Positions 1-14,982 of a stretch of 64,000 nucleotides of DNA are shown here, piece after piece. Position numbers and translations under genes: made by a program. How positions within the stretch are numbered: the stretch's first letter is position 1; each line of letters begins with the position of its first letter. This stretch comes from Chalciporus piperatus (lineage: Eukaryota > Basidiomycota > Agaricomycetes > Boletales > Boletaceae), in assembly GCA_038093975.1 (NCBI GenBank), contig JBBPTG010000070.1, forward strand, positions 62,001 through 126,000, given 5' to 3'. The notes under the pieces were generated by a model. That model had not been told where the DNA came from and did no database searches. It saw only the letters and a program-made list of their open reading frames with translations.

Positions 1-1384
1 GCGTTATCGAGATGTAGCGGACAGGAAACGATACGATTGCTACGCGATTTTGATGACAAATTGTTAACGACGCATCCCAGTGAGTATCTGCGTCAAGAAG
101 ATAAGAAGTTCATGGAAAGGAACGAAGAAACAAAGGAATGGTGGATTGATCTCAATTCACGCATGATGGAGGTATGCATGAAAATCGTAATTTGATGTTA
201 AAGAAATTAATATTAATGTTTGATAGATTGATTAAATATTTTTTGGGGGGTACAATAAAGCCAAAGATATGACGTGCCATGTTTTTGTTCAAACTACTAC
301 GATGCAAACTCTTCGCTGCTGTCTGATTGTCCCACCGAAAAGGTTCTACTCCGTCGACGTTGAAGTCGATTGGTACACTACTGGACAAGCAAAAATAAAG
401 AATCCATTTGTGTTCTTTCCAAAAGGACCATTGGTTATCGATAGCCTTCACTACGAAGGCAGGTCAGGAGAAGAAGTATACGACGTATATCACCAATCGA
501 ACGTGCCGTTGGAAAGGGTGGAATGGAAATATTTTTTGATCATTCCACAACCTACCAATCCGACTTCACGAACAGCTCCTTTTCTCGTTCGTCTTTTGAA
601 AAGGTCGTTTTCCATTTATCGTTCGAATTCGTTGTCTGATGTGCAGAAGATGGTGCCGATCTCAGATACCACTCCACTCGTGATCTTTGCTCGTCGTGCG
701 TTTCAACGTATTCATAATGTTAGTTTGCATTCATTACCACACTTTTCATGCCAAATTAATTTGCTCATCAGAAGTTAAATTGGAGTTTTGGTGTCGTTCA
801 CGGTCCTATTCTCTCCTCGTAGTATATAAAAATATGGAATTGAGGTTGTGGTTACGCTACGTATTACAATGTTGAACATCCGAAGGACTAAATGAAGGAC
901 TGGACACATTGCGAAAAGGACTATTAGTGAACGATAAAGGAGGCGGATGTCGATTATGACGTCATTGAAGATGCTCAACATGAACCACAACGACTCTTGC
1001 CGCACATTCGTTCACGATGACGCTTTGAACGATTGCATTTTCTTTCTGAAACCACTTGTGTTTGCGACAGCACATTCAATTCACATATCCGAACGTGACG
1101 TGGTCCTCTCCGTGTCATCTTCAATGTTCGATAACATCACGGGGGAGTATTTCCCAATTGGAAGTATCTTCAGTATCAGCGGAGAACTACAAGTGGAAAC
1201 GTTCCCCGCGAAACGCGACGATGAAGAGGTGGATTTCACTGTAATTCACGAAGTGAAGAGCGACACCGAAAAGTTAGAAGATCCCATTTTCTGGGTAATC
1301 GTTATTTGTCGTAAAGATTGTCAATCCCCGTTGGAGATCGAAAGTGAGGATGTCAATATAGCTGTACAAACCGTTATCAGGTGA
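1..1384 (+). other. unrecognised coding-like fragments at window edge
   Basis: Three stretches look coding but I recognise no family. Positions 1-171 are open in frame 1 and end at a possible splice donor (GTATGC at 172). Positions 269-778 hold an open frame of 169 codons. Positions 947-1384 hold 145 codons and end beside a good donor (GTGAGC at 1381), including an acidic segment near residues 95-115. I could not join the first two with matching splice phases: the first ends in phase 0, while the obvious acceptors at 260 and 266 then run into a stop. This may be a gene entering from the left with introns I cannot place, or a decayed gene. No catalytic motif, signal peptide or repeat was seen. 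Confidence 0.3.
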
Positions 1385-1385
1385 G

Positions 1386-2462
1386 CATGAAACACGGTCT
1401 GAGATTGTGTCGCTATTAACGTCTACGAGGTTTCATGAAACACAAGAAATGTCGCTAGGACATTATCGACGATGAAACAAAACTCTGCTGTGAGCATGAA
1501 ACGCAGTACGACGTTAGCTACTGATTAACGTTGAAAATAGACGGAGTACCGGAATGCGACGTGGAACGAAAGACAGAGATCAGCGGTTTAATGTGTTGGC
1601 GGACGAAAAAAAAATTAGTTGAACGTGATACTGAATCATAATTCTTCGATGTATCGCACTAAAACGTTATGATCACTTTCTTCATCGTTAATACGTTGCG
1701 AACGGCGAGCGAAATGTCAAACACACAAAGCACGAAGGTATGCATATGACACTTTCTTCATCATTAATACGTCGCGAACAGCTAGCGAAATGTGAAGCAC
1801 ACAAACCACGAAGGTATGTATATGGTACGCTCATCAATCACGATCCACATCGTAGCAGCGCCAGGTCGCCCAAGTCCCCGACTCATCATTAATCCATGCG
1901 TCACGCGTCACTGCGTCACTTTTTTTTTCTTAGAGCACGATGACATCATGCTCAAACGGAAAAGCATTCGGGACTCCGATTCGAATCACGTGACCGTTGC
2001 TGAGCCTGTCAGTGTGAGTCACATGCAACCGCGTCCCGAGCACCATTCACACGATCACGTTTTGCGCAGAGTCACTTGCAGGTGGGAAAGTCGGGGATCC
2101 ATATGAAGCATCACATTCACACACGGTACGAAATCACGACCATTCAGCCACAATTATGACCTTGGAGTGACCTTGTAAACAAGGTGACTGGGCTGCATGA
2201 GCCCTACTATCTTAGATTAGTGATTTGCTGATGGACTTGTGAAATAAACAGCAGATACAGGATATTCAACAGACAAGGGTATGCATGCTATATAGCTTCT
2301 AACAATAAACAGTAATGCTGCTAATGCAGTGCTATCGTGAACCTGTAGGTGCTATGAAGTCCAACTCCTGAAGGCCCGTTAAGAAGAATTGACGAAAACC
2401 GACGCTCGCTTTAAACCTGAGGGAAGCTATCATAAAGGCAAAACTAGCTCAAGTTGCGGGGG
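1386..2462. other. intergenic region, no gene seen
   Basis: Apart from the 76-bp duplication I see no gene. Just left of it, variants of the word GCATGAAAC recur near 1384, 1432 and 1494. The right part is the 3' flank of the minus-strand carboxypeptidase. Confidence 0.5.
1674..1825. repeat. tandem duplication of a 76-bp unit
   Basis: Two head-to-tail copies (1674-1749 and 1750-1825) both start with CACTTTCTTCATC and share GCGAAATGT and CACGAAGGTATG. They differ by scattered substitutions, so this is an old local duplication. It lies in non-coding sequence to the right of the unrecognised fragments. Confidence 0.8.
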
Positions 2463-5166
2463 CTACAATGTAGGAGTGGCGGTCGCAACATAAGCGTTCC
2501 ACGCATCAACAGTAGCAGCCGGGAAGAAATAAGTAGATGCAGTCGTAGCGGAACCGTAATAGATCGCCGCCTGACCAGTCATGATTTCATTTCCGAGGGA
2601 GGACACCTCACCTCCGATGACAGTAACTGCCCCGGAGCCGGTGTTGGTAACCAGTCCAGTTTGATTGGTGCCAAAGATGAACTCTTTGACGAGCGTAAGA
2701 GCCTATGAAAGAATAAGATGAGACCCAAGCAGTAGGCACGCATTACTGACGGAAACAGGGTTTGTGTATCCAACAAGGTGTCCTGCATGCGCAACCAGAA
2801 TGTAGGTCCAGCCACGTTCCTGGTGGACGATGCCAGCGAACTCGCCAGCATCATTGTACCACGGTGTTTCTGGTTTGCGGGAGAAGCCCTGGATACCGCC
2901 AAAGGTCGTATTCTGTGGTAACAGAGTCAGTCCGATATTGTTCCAGCGCAGTGGTGGGATCGCACCTGTATGGTGACTGCAGGACACGAATTAGCAGGAG
3001 GCGACGTCGAGCAGCAGGGAGGACCTACTTTGGGAACCAAGATGAGGGATGAGAGAATCATCGTTACCAGAAAATATGATGATGGTCATGTTATGCGCTG
3101 TTGCGTTTGTCGCAAGGTCGGTCAAAAATGCCATGGGCCTAACATGCTCGTGAGTGCGTATTTGTGCCAGTCATACAGACTACTCACTCGATACCTGATG
3201 AAGATGATGTGAGATGTCAGTCAACAGAAGCACATGAAACTTACTTGGGTCGCCGTTGGCATAATCTACGAAGGAGCGACGTGAATACAGTTCGGGCTAC
3301 AGATGATGCTTATGCTTACTGTTGCCAAACGGGTAATAGGTACTTTCGGCCCACTCTTTACTTGTAGGGGCATGGATCGCGGTGCGAGTTTGTGGATCTA
3401 TGGGGGATTAATATCGATGTACCCCACTAAATCGGAACTAGACAAACCGTTAAGGAAGACAGACCCATCCATTGTGGCTTCGGGGTTCAGAGCATCAGGA
3501 ACGTTGTATATATCGAACATCCCTCCCGAGCTCAGGCTCAGAGCTGTAAAACATGATTAAAAGGCGGCGAAGATGCACAGAAAGGGAACATACACCAAGG
3601 GAAGGTGTAATTTATAGCATAGTCGAGCATCTCGTCGTACAAGTCACATCCATACCAAGGATCAATGGTCCCGTTAGCGCGACCGGCAAGATTACGTTTC
3701 CATGCATCGCGTGCGCGAACTCTCTCTCGCTTCGAGAGGTCATTATCGCGTTTGGTGAGCTTAGCTGCGAACCTGTCTTGTGCCTCGGACATGAACTCCT
3801 TCTTCGTGAACTTCGCCCTGTACCTGCCAGAGAACTCCCCGGAAGTGTTCGGATCATTACCCGCGGTGTAGGTGAGAGTGGGGAAATGCTCCGGTTGAGG
3901 GTATTGGAGGGTTAGGTCGTAGCCACAGAGCGAAGTCCTAGATCAATGAGCATCCCCACACTAACGCAGAGACAGAAACGTACTGTTCTTGGAAGTACTG
4001 CAAGACATCGGTGTCGTATCCAATGATTTGTGGGTACGTTTCCAGAACGCTAACCACTGGCAACAGCTCGAATGTCTCTCCAGACGCGATGGACCCATCC
4101 CCTATGGCAATCCTAGCAAGATTGACGGGGGGATTTTTCATCTCGAAATACGCTTTCGTAATGTAGGGCTGAAGTGACGTTGTAGCCGCAAGCCTACAAA
4201 GATGGTTGGATGAAACTTACGATGTACATTCCGGCGTAGCTCTCGCCAATGAGATGCAGGGGACGACTGGCGAGGTTGGGGAAAACTTTCACGAAATTCT
4301 CCAAGAACCCCATCTATGGATGTATGAGCAAGGTATAGCAGAGACAGCAGTTCGAGATCTCACAAAATCGGCAGCCATTTGGTCTTCGTCGGTAACTGGC
4401 GGAATGTCACTGAGGAAGTCCAGGCATAGCACCAGTGCACTTACTATATCCATTGGAGTCACAAGTACTGAAACCTGTCCCACTGTCGCCAACCTGTCAA
4501 ACCTGGTATTGAAGGAATGAAAATAGCGACGTACACTGGTTGGTCGATCCAAACAAAATCGGTGACGGTGGACCAGGCGTCGTGGTTTTCGAAGAGCGAA
4601 TAATTACTTGCGATATGGATGGGACCATTCTGCGTTAATGTCAGTTCATTTCTGGATGGCTGCGCTGTACGATCGGACGAACCTCGAACAGGAGGCCAAC
4701 AAGGCTGGATGCACCTGGTCTATGCAACGGTGCAACCTATTAGCAATATCTTCGTCTGCAGGTTTACGAACTCACCCTCCGTTGAGCCAGATTCCCCATG
4801 GTTTGTCGTTGTTCGCAGTGAATGAGCCATGGGATGATTCGAATCCCCAAAAGAAGAGGGTGTCATTGGGGTGACCTGGTCTTTGAACGGGGATATTGCC
4901 AGCCCAGTTGCGGGCAAGAGGCCATGTAACGTTGGGAAGAGTGCCAGTCACTTGGAAATCTTTGTGATGGGCTGCGTAAGTGTGAAGACAACGATGGAGA
5001 CGCGTGGAGACGCACAAGGCTGCCACTCCTGACTGTAATCGCGGTCGTTGGGCATTCCCGGGTAAACGTGAGGCCAGCTGCTTGGTGGTGTGCCGGACTG
5101 GGCACTTGCGAACAAAGTGAAGGCAAACGCTGGGAAGAGCAGGATCGCACACGACTTCAAGTCCAT
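2463..5166 (-). CDS. serine carboxypeptidase, family S10, secreted
   Basis: Releases C-terminal amino acids from peptides in a vacuole or outside the cell. All three S10 catalytic regions are visible: GESYAG with the nucleophile serine near 4230-4247, SGNDDSLIPHLGS with the aspartate near 3055-3070, and VAHAGHLV with the histidine near 2780. The oxyanion-region motif IWLNGG lies near 4775-4790. The ATG at 5166 begins a hydrophobic signal peptide (MDLKSCAILLFPAF...). The last exon is phase-matched after AGHLVGYTNP and runs from about 2704 to the stop at 2463. There are many short introns. The region between the active-site serine and aspartate was not fully spliced by eye. Transcription diverges from PRO2. 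Identification is firm; individual exon borders are less so. Confidence 0.9.
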
Positions 5167-5636
5167 GGCGGGCACAGCGAATGCAGATAAGTTACGGCAG
5201 GGTATGGACGAATACGAGTGCGAAGTGTCTGTGGTCTTTATAGCTGCACGATGGAAGGGCCATGGACCTGAAGTGGATGGTCATCGATTCATCTCAGGGG
5301 AGCGTTCCTTGAGCGTTCCCAGGTGGATGACCTCCATCCCACACTATTGTGTCATGGTCCGGTCGGTGACCTGCAGAGTATTATTGTTACTTTTGTCGCA
5401 TATGGAAGCAACGAAGCAACGAAGCAACGAAGCAGGGGACGAGAATCTATTATCAGCAAGGAACGATCTATTTAGTCAATTGTAAATTGCACTACAATTT
5501 CAATACAATTGTCCGTGGCAGTTCCAGTTCATCCGGTTGTCTATTACCACAGGTAACCGGTAACCACATACCGTGCGTGACCATCCGACATAGTAGACAC
5601 ACGGTGCAGCCTCATCTGAACATTCTGCCGTCTCCC
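5167..5636. promoter_or_regulatory. divergent promoter region, carboxypeptidase / PRO2
   Basis: These 470 bp separate two divergent start codons, so both promoters should lie here. A short tandem repeat (GAAGCAAC three times plus a partial copy, 5405-5434) sits mid-region. An AT-rich stretch with repeated CAATT-like words follows at about 5478-5515. No convincing TATA box was found. Confidence 0.5.
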
Positions 5637-7128
5637 ATGCCATCCATCTCCGAGTCTGAACGTACCGTGGAAGCCATCGCACGCGCAGCTAAGTCTGCAT
5701 TCGACGCTTCGCAATTACTTCCTCCCGGCGTTTCCGAAACCGCGCTCAAAATCATCGCCGACGAGCTCGAGAAGAACAAAGATTCCATTCTAAAGGCTAA
5801 TCAAGAAGACATCAACGATGCCCACCGAGAAGTAGACGCTGGCCGTATGTCGAAGCCCATGCTGAGCCGGCTGGATCTGGGGAAACCAGGAAAGTGGGAG
5901 CAGATGGTAAAAGGCGTCACCGATGTAGCCAATCTTCCAGATCCCACCGGGACCGTCTCCTATGCTTCGGAACTGGACGACAACCTAGAGCTTTATCGCA
6001 TCTCATGTCCGATCGGCGTGCTTTTGGTCATATTCGAAGCTCGTCCTGAAGTCGTCGTGAATATAGCAGCCTTGGCAATCAAATCCGGTGAGCAGTATTC
6101 CCGGACATCTTCGCTGGCGTATGTTGAATCTTCTTCCAGGGAATGCCGCTATTTTGAAAGGGGGGAAAGAGTCGAATAGAACAACGACAGAGCTCGCCAA
6201 GACCATCTCAGAAGGCTTGCGGCGGACATCGCTTCCTCCGACATACATCCAGACGATTCAAACCAGAGCAGAGGTCTCTTCGTTGCTTGCCCTCGATCAA
6301 TACATCGACCTAGTTATCCCAAGAGGTAGTAACGAGTTGGTTAGAAGCATTCAAACCAATACGAGGATCCCCGTTATGGGGCATGCAGATGGTCTCTGTC
6401 ACGTCTACCTGCACACAGATGCTGATCAAAACAAGGCTGTGCGCGTGACAGTAGATTCAAAGGTACGGTAACGCAACTCTCCTTTGAACTTTCACATGAG
6501 TGACACGAACATGATGCAGGTTGACTATCCATCTGCGTGCAACGCAGTGGAAACTCTGCTAGTCCATAGAGATCTATTACCCACCGTCTGGGTAGAGGTC
6601 GCCAGGGCTCTTCTGAACGCTGGGGTACAGCTGATCTGTGACGCAGACACATTTTCCTCCATCCCTCAGTCTGTTGCACGTCCAACCCAAACCAGCGTCA
6701 TCAGCTCAACTGAGCAATCCTATCGGACCGAGCACCTCGATTTGAAACTGTCTGTCAAAACGGTGGACTCACTAGACGCCGCGATTCACCACATCAACAC
6801 TTACTCATCGCATCATACCGACACGATTGTCACTGAATCAGAGGCGGATGGATCCAAGTTCTGTCGTGGTGTTGACTCAGCGGGGACCTTTATCAACGCG
6901 AGCACGCGCTTCGCAGACGGTTTCAGATATGGGTTTGGGACAGAGGTGGGAATTAGCACGGGGAAAATCCACGCCAGGGGCCCAGTAGGACTTGAGGGCT
7001 TGGTAATCTACAAGTATGTGATGCGGAGCAAAGCCGACAAGGGACACGTTGTAGGGGAATTTGGTGCGGGAGACGGCAAGAGAAGATATAAACACGCTCC
7101 AATAGACACTTCGATTGTCCCATTCTGA
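5637..7128 (+). CDS. PRO2: gamma-glutamyl phosphate reductase (glutamate-5-semialdehyde dehydrogenase)
   Basis: Second step of proline synthesis: reduces gamma-glutamyl phosphate to glutamate-5-semialdehyde with NADPH. I join three exons: 5637-6087, 6140-6462 and 6520-7128, giving 1383 nt and 460 residues, close to the usual length for eukaryotic Pro2. Both introns (52 and 57 nt) are GT-AG. Family hallmarks are FEARPEVVVNIAALAIKSGN around the first junction, LKGGKES, the catalytic cysteine region DYPSACNAVETLLVH right after the second intron, and NASTRFADGFRYGFGTEVGIST near the C-terminus. I chose the ATG at 5637 because conserved-looking sequence starts there, although the frame is open further upstream. 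Its stop lies 17 bp from the stop of the convergent histone chaperone gene. Confidence 0.95.
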
Positions 7129-7145
7129 AATCACGTTTTGCGATG

Positions 7146-8653
7146 TCATGACACCGTGCTGTCTTCCAACTTTGCCTTCTTCGATGCGAGACTTGAGTCG
7201 TCGGACTCGTCATTGTCGGCTTTCCGCTTTGTGCCACTCTCACTGTCGAGCGGTTTCTTCTTCTTCTTCACCATCGAGGTGAGATCGTGCACGACCGGGA
7301 GCTGGCCGGGGACATCTATTGAACGTGAGTTCAGCTCTTGATCGAGAACCCTTGCGGCCAAAGCAGGAGCTGATTCGGTTGCCGCTTTTGGTGTCGTCTT
7401 CAACTCATCGACCTTAAACAAATGATCAGTCGGCGTGCTGTTGACTCCGATGCTTGGCCTAACCTTGAGGGCGAGATCCTCCTTTAGACCCTCCAATTCC
7501 TGCAATTCGCCCTCAATCTGGCTCGAGGACATGCTCCGGACAAGGTCACCGGTCAACATCGGTGAAGGAGTCGCTTTTCCCTTCCCTTTCCCTTTCTTGT
7601 CCTCCACTCCCCCAAGCACGGGATCGGGCGGGAACTTGCCATTGAGCCCATCTTTCAGTTCTGAAATCCGTTCCAGGACGCTTTCGAGGGCTTTCTCCGC
7701 GTGGACTATGGCGTCCGAGAGCCGTCCGGAGGTCAGATCGAGAACCATGCTCAGTTTGTAATGGGCTTCCGCAATTTGTCGTGATGACGTCGGCAAGAGA
7801 TCGAGTTTGAGGGTGAGCGCCGCAGAATAGTCAGTTATTGCCTGGTCAAACTTCTCTGCGGAGACTCGTCAGGAATCCCTGGTATCGAGAACAGGACTGG
7901 AACCACACCAGTTTCTAACGAAACATCCCCAAGCGCGACGTAGGTATCCGCAAGTTTCAACTTGACCGCATCCTCCTCGTCCTTTCCCCTCTCGTATATA
8001 CCTCGAGCAAGTTCGAAGACTTCCCAGGCAGCGTTGAAGTCGTCTTCTGGCTCGCCATCTTCGTCTTCCTCCTCGTCTTCACTTTCCTCAGTTTCCTTGG
8101 CCGCTTGTCCTAGTAGATCGACGGTTCCGTCTTCCTCCTCTTCTCCTTCATCTCCGAACTCTAGAATAGGTCCCTTTGTTGATGCAGGGGTGGCTGACGT
8201 TTCGTCAGACGTGGTATCAAGCAGAGTATCTAGTAACCTACATTTATCCTCTTCCTCGGGTGCGCCAGATTCAGGCTCTCTTCCCAAAACTGAGGCCTGA
8301 GATATCGCGTTTTCTAAGAGTGCTTTGCCATATGAGAAGTATAAATCTGCCATCTCGGGAGAATCTTCATCATATTTCTTTGTCCTATGGTGAAAGACGG
8401 ACCACAGTTGTCGCGAATTAGCCACTGGTGCACGAAACTAGCACTCACTGCAACTCGAGAGCAGTAGCATAGTGTTCTACTGCCTGTTCGTACTTTTTGA
8501 GCGCGAATGCGCGCAGAGCATGCTCGAGCACGGTCTCAAGGCTCATTTCGGGGGCGAGAGACGCGTCTGTGGGGACGCTTCTGGTGGGGACGTTTCTGGT
8601 GGATTGTGCATAAGGCAGGGGGCACGACGCTGGTGGTGAACTTACGATGCCAT
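7146..8653 (-). CDS. NASP: NASP/Hif1/Sim3-type histone chaperone with TPR repeats
   Basis: Proteins of this family bind H3-H4 and feed them to chromatin assembly. I join four exons: 8653-8646, 8595-8449, 8384-7909 and 7855-7146, giving 1341 nt and 446 residues. Tetratricopeptide segments are visible: LEHALRAFALKKYEQAVEHYATALELQ, EMADLYFSYGKALLENAIS, then WEVFELARGIYERG, KLADTYVALGDVSLE, and AEAHYKLSMVLDLTSGRLSDAI. A long acidic block of Glu/Asp interrupts the second TPR, as is characteristic of NASP. The C-terminus is basic (KKKKKPLDSES, TKRKAD) and looks like a nuclear localisation signal. The first coding exon is only 8 nt, inferred from a good donor and phase. An alternative start lies in the same exon upstream. 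Confidence 0.85.
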
Positions 8654-9098
8654 TAATGTTGAGCACAGCTGCAGCTGAGTGTCCAAATTCTTGGTACTTT
8701 AACTTGTTACTTGTTGATTGAGGCAGTTGTCAATATAAACGCGTTTGGTGACGCGAGCCAACGCGAGCGTGGTATTTACATCTGTTGTAACGCAGGACGG
8801 GAACATACTTACCTGACTCTCTGTACTGTCGAATTTGTGGCAAGGACTCTATGCAGTACATTGGAATGCGGAATTCAAGAGAAGGTGATAAAGAACTAGA
8901 TTACACCAGAGAAGACTGTAGGCTGATTTGAAAGAGAAAAGAGGGCGGTAATGCATCAAGGATGGAAAGCAGTATAGACTACGATGTAAATCCGCGAAAC
9001 GAAAATGAGTGTAAAAAGACCGTGACTATGCAAAGGCAGGCGGGTCGGAACTAACAATGGAGTAGTAAACAAATGGTTCAGCAGAGAGGATCCAAAGA
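8654..9098. other. intergenic region between two minus-strand genes
   Basis: This stretch is the 5' flank of the NASP-like gene and the 3' flank of the ANTH gene. I see no supportable gene. A 62-codon plus-strand open frame (8711-8899) has no recognisable features. Confidence 0.5.
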
Positions 9099-12000
9099 CT
9101 ATATCAGGGACGCCCCCGCATTATGCTGCTGGTAGAGCTGGCTCGAACTGCCTTGACTGGCGTGGTTGAAAGTCGAGTTGAAGGTGGAGTCCCCAAATCC
9201 AGTAAACGCTGGAAAAGCAGCCCCACCGCTTAGACCTCCGAATGGTGGGGTGGACGTAGAGGACATGAGCGAGCTAGACATATTGCCAACAGTGGATGGA
9301 ACGGATGTGGCGGAAAACATTGTCGCCCGAAAAGGGTTAGCACCTCCAAGAGTTCCAGTTGCCTGAGGCCTCAGCCCAACACCGGGAGCAAATCCGCCGC
9401 CTGCTGTCTGGATGTTGGGTTGTGCACCCGTTGGCTGTTGGTTTAAGGCGCGACCAAGATTGGACGTGAATGCCGATCCGTTGAAGGGAAGGTTGTTAGG
9501 AAGTGACGGTGCAGATGAATGAGCGGTAGTTGCAGTACTTGCGTCAGGTGCACCGTTAGACTGAGGAACTGGTGGAAGAGAATCCAGCAGAGAAGCACCG
9601 AAATTAGAGGTCGGCTTAAATGGCTTTACTCCACCGAAACCAGTGGGTTGAGCTGTGAGGGGAGGCGCAGGGACCGAAGAGGCTTGCGACATGGTTGTCG
9701 CGCCGGTTGCCTGGAAAGAGAGGAAAGAAGCAAACGGGGTCGAGGTAGTCGAAGCCGATGCTGTAGTTGTAGAGGTCATCTGGGGGTTTAGGAAATGTGG
9801 ACCAAGTCCGTTACCCAGAGAATGAGCGGTGTTGTCTTCAGGCTTCGTCGCGAACGAGAATGATGATGCGACACTTGAAATACTTGCTTGGGATGTCACA
9901 GTGCTAGTCTGTTGTGTATGAGGAGTGATGGCGGAGGCAGCAACAGGTTGTGCCTCTTGAAGGAATGGTTGGCTACCATCCAAATCTAATCTTCCAAAAC
10001 CCATGGAAAGCTCCAGAAGAGTCGGGGGCTTCGGAACGAGTGGAGCAGGGGTCACTGGAACACCGAATGGGTTGCGTGAGCCTGTCTGGTGCGATTTCAC
10101 AGGTTGCCCAATGGGAGGACCGGAGCTAGTGAGGGGAGTGGAGGCTGGCCGTGCGGGGGCCTCTGCAGAGATGCTGTTTTGCGCGCTGAACAGTGAAGTT
10201 TGTGGGGATTGCATGAATGGTGGCTGTGATGATGACTGTGGTTGTTGGCTGCTCGACAGCTGGAAGAGGGAATTCGTCGGGATCGCAGGCATTGGCGGAA
10301 CTGGGGTTATCCCACCGCCGTTGAATGGCCCTATCCCGGTGAACTGTGGCATGAGGACGCTTTGCCTGAAAGGATTTGCGCCAGTAGGTTGAGGTTGTAA
10401 AAAGCCAGGTGCGGGCTGCGGACCAGTAGGTTGTGAAGGGATGAACGTCGAGAATGGTCTATGCTGAGGGACTTGTTGCGGTTGGGCACCGAACTGCGCG
10501 GGTGAGTTCGGGTAAGGCTGAGTGGGTTGGAATGGTTGGAAGGGCTGAGGAAATCCAGTGGCTTGCATTTGCACCTGTCCCCCATACGACTGAGAGGGAA
10601 TGCCCCCGGTGATTTGACGCTGGGCGAAGGGATTATGTATCGCTGGTTGAGTGGTCGTCGGACTAAATATTCCGTTAGGAAGTGATCCGCTCAATTAGCA
10701 TCATCTACTTACCTGCTAGTGGCAGGATTGAAAATGGTTGTTTGTTCCTCAATAGAGTTGAAGAAATCCGCCATGGCTTGATTTGCTTCAGGTTTGTTAC
10801 TGGTGTTAGCTGGAGATGCATCGTTCGTGACTGACAGCACAACCGCAATGGTCGTGGAGGTCGAAGGCACTGCTGCGAGGAGAGAATAAGCAACTTGCAA
10901 GGCCGACGAAATTCCACATACCCGCAGATGGTGGGGCCGATGGAGGAGCGCCACTGCGATCTTTGGCATTTCGGCCAGAGACGTGTTTATTGGCCTTGTA
11001 CTCAATCCTGTTTTGTTCAAAATTTGGGTCGTTGAGGTACTCTTGAAGCGAACTTGCAAGGGAGACTGGTGCCTGCCGTCCATTATGGATATTGGGTGTT
11101 AACTCGAGATCTGGAACTTACATGCTTCAAGTTGGGTATTGGAACGTTCAGGAGGTTCTGCAGTTTCTTGGCAACGCCAAGGTACTCAACAACCCGTTCT
11201 GTCTGTGCACAGAAAAGGGTATAGATGCTCAAGGCCTCTTTCGCGTCGTAGCTTGACATTTCAAAGTAGTGTTCTGGGTTGGGTTTAGCATCGCAGAGCA
11301 ACTTTATTAGTGACCCTCACCAAGTACGTTTATCACGCCCTCGTTACCCGCCTGAAATAGGATGAGAAGATCCTTGACAAGCATTCTCAAAGCTGTTATA
11401 GTGAGCTCATCCTCCAAGTCATCCAGGTAAAACTGAAAAGGAGGTATCAATTTGAGGAGTTAGGTAGTATACCAAAAGGCGTACCCGACATTCCACCAGA
11501 GCATCTATCATCTTCTGCACTGTCTTCGTTTCCCTAAGTAGGCCCTTCTCCACGGTCATAACACGCAACTTGCGACCCATGATTGTCTTGCTCCTTTGAG
11601 GAGTTTTGGAGGATTTTGTCGATGATGCTTTCGGGGGCGCGGTGGTATACGCCTGGTCCTCCTCAAGGGAGTTGTTGACACGCATATCCCGATTTGTCTC
11701 CGCCTGAACACGTATTGCATCATGCTGGAGTTCACGATAGGCTCGTATACGAGAGTCCAAGTAAAGTGCGTAATGTTGCATGTTCTGCGGGGCATTGTAA
11801 CCTTGGTCGAGGAGTGAGAAAAATAGACCGTGCAAACAAATTGAGAATGGGTTACCTTCCCAGTTGGTACCGGCAGAAACGTTGCGTAGACGCAGGACCT
11901 CGGTGGAGGAGAGGTGGGAGAGTACATTGTCTGTTGCCCCGTTGCGAATCATCGTGTGGAGCACGATCAAGGCTTTGAACACGATCTATTCGATCCGATA

Positions 12001-12273
12001 CGGTGGTTAGGGTTGATACAGAAACAGACACATGAAGTTGTTCACTATAGCATTGGGTTCCCGCAGGCGAGGAACGAGGGCCTTGCAAACATCATGAACG
12101 GCACCATCTTCGGACCAGGTTGCAGCTATGATGGAATCTAGATACTGGTGAAACGAAAGGTGGAGTGTTAGGACTTCAAACAGGCCAAGGCATAGATAGA
12201 GACGTACCTTTGGCTTTGGCGGTGCGGGCTTTGGCTTGCAAGCCAACTTGACGACCTTGTCAAAGCTCGACAT
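9099..12273 (-). CDS. AP180/CALM-like clathrin adaptor with ANTH domain and NPF motifs
   Basis: Links clathrin and EH-domain proteins to phosphoinositides during endocytosis. The ATG at 12273 begins MSSFDKVVKLACKPKPAPP, followed after an intron by KYLDSIIAATWSEDGAVHDVCKAL, the start of an ANTH domain with its lysine-rich lipid-binding segment. Later exons give FKALIVLHTMIRNGATDNVL, YALYLDSRIRAYRELQHDAIR, MIDALVECRFYLDDLEDELT and HYFEMSSYDAKEALSIYTLFCAQTERVVEYL. The last exon (9099-10694) is a disordered Gln/Pro/Thr/Ser-rich tail with four NPF motifs (HNPFAQ, ANPFRQ, RNPFGV, ANPFRA), which bind EH domains. It also has many repeats of the form QPTG or QATG. Yeast AP180 proteins share this plan. 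There are at least six introns, not all mapped exactly. Confidence 0.9.
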
Positions 12274-12765
12274 GACGCTAGCTCGTCGGGGTCGATGGTT
12301 ACCTGTGTAGTAGGCACTAGTACTTGGGTACCACTTATAAGGAGACACTAAGGCAACCTAAGGTGGATCGACTGTGCTCAATTATTTCCCCAGATTTGAA
12401 ACTCAGCGCTTCGTATTCGGAATATTCGGATTACTCTACACTCGTGCGAGACTGATACACTGTCGTGTTGAAAGTGGTGGAGGACGGGTCGAGCAGGTTT
12501 CTGTCCCGTAGTTCTGAATTCAAGATTCCAGCGAGATACTTGGTTGATTATTGACGACAATGTACTTGCTAGCTTGGAAGAGGTTGTCGATTCTCGCGTG
12601 CGAACTTTTTGGAATATCAAGTTGTTAATGAAACGTTCGTCATAACTCCTCGTGAGTAGTCTGGTGACCCTCGTGAGATAGGAAACTACTGGCAGCTATT
12701 AGAGGCGTTCCCGTCCTCATTGTACCGTTCCGCAACCAGAGGTCGATCGGGGGGTCACTGCGACT
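12274..12765. promoter_or_regulatory. divergent promoter region, ANTH adaptor / GH47 mannosidase
   Basis: These 492 bp lie between two divergent start codons. I see no gene and no clear TATA box. An 80-codon minus-strand open frame at 12378-12620 shows no family features. Confidence 0.4.

Positions 12766-14982
<2,217 letters not shown>

Noticed and set aside
1960..2010. GATTCGAATC word resembling a tRNA T-loop
   Set aside because: No matching acceptor, D or anticodon stems could be paired around it.
7962..8300. Serine-rich plus-strand frame
   Set aside because: It is the antisense image of the acidic Glu/Asp block of the NASP-like gene.
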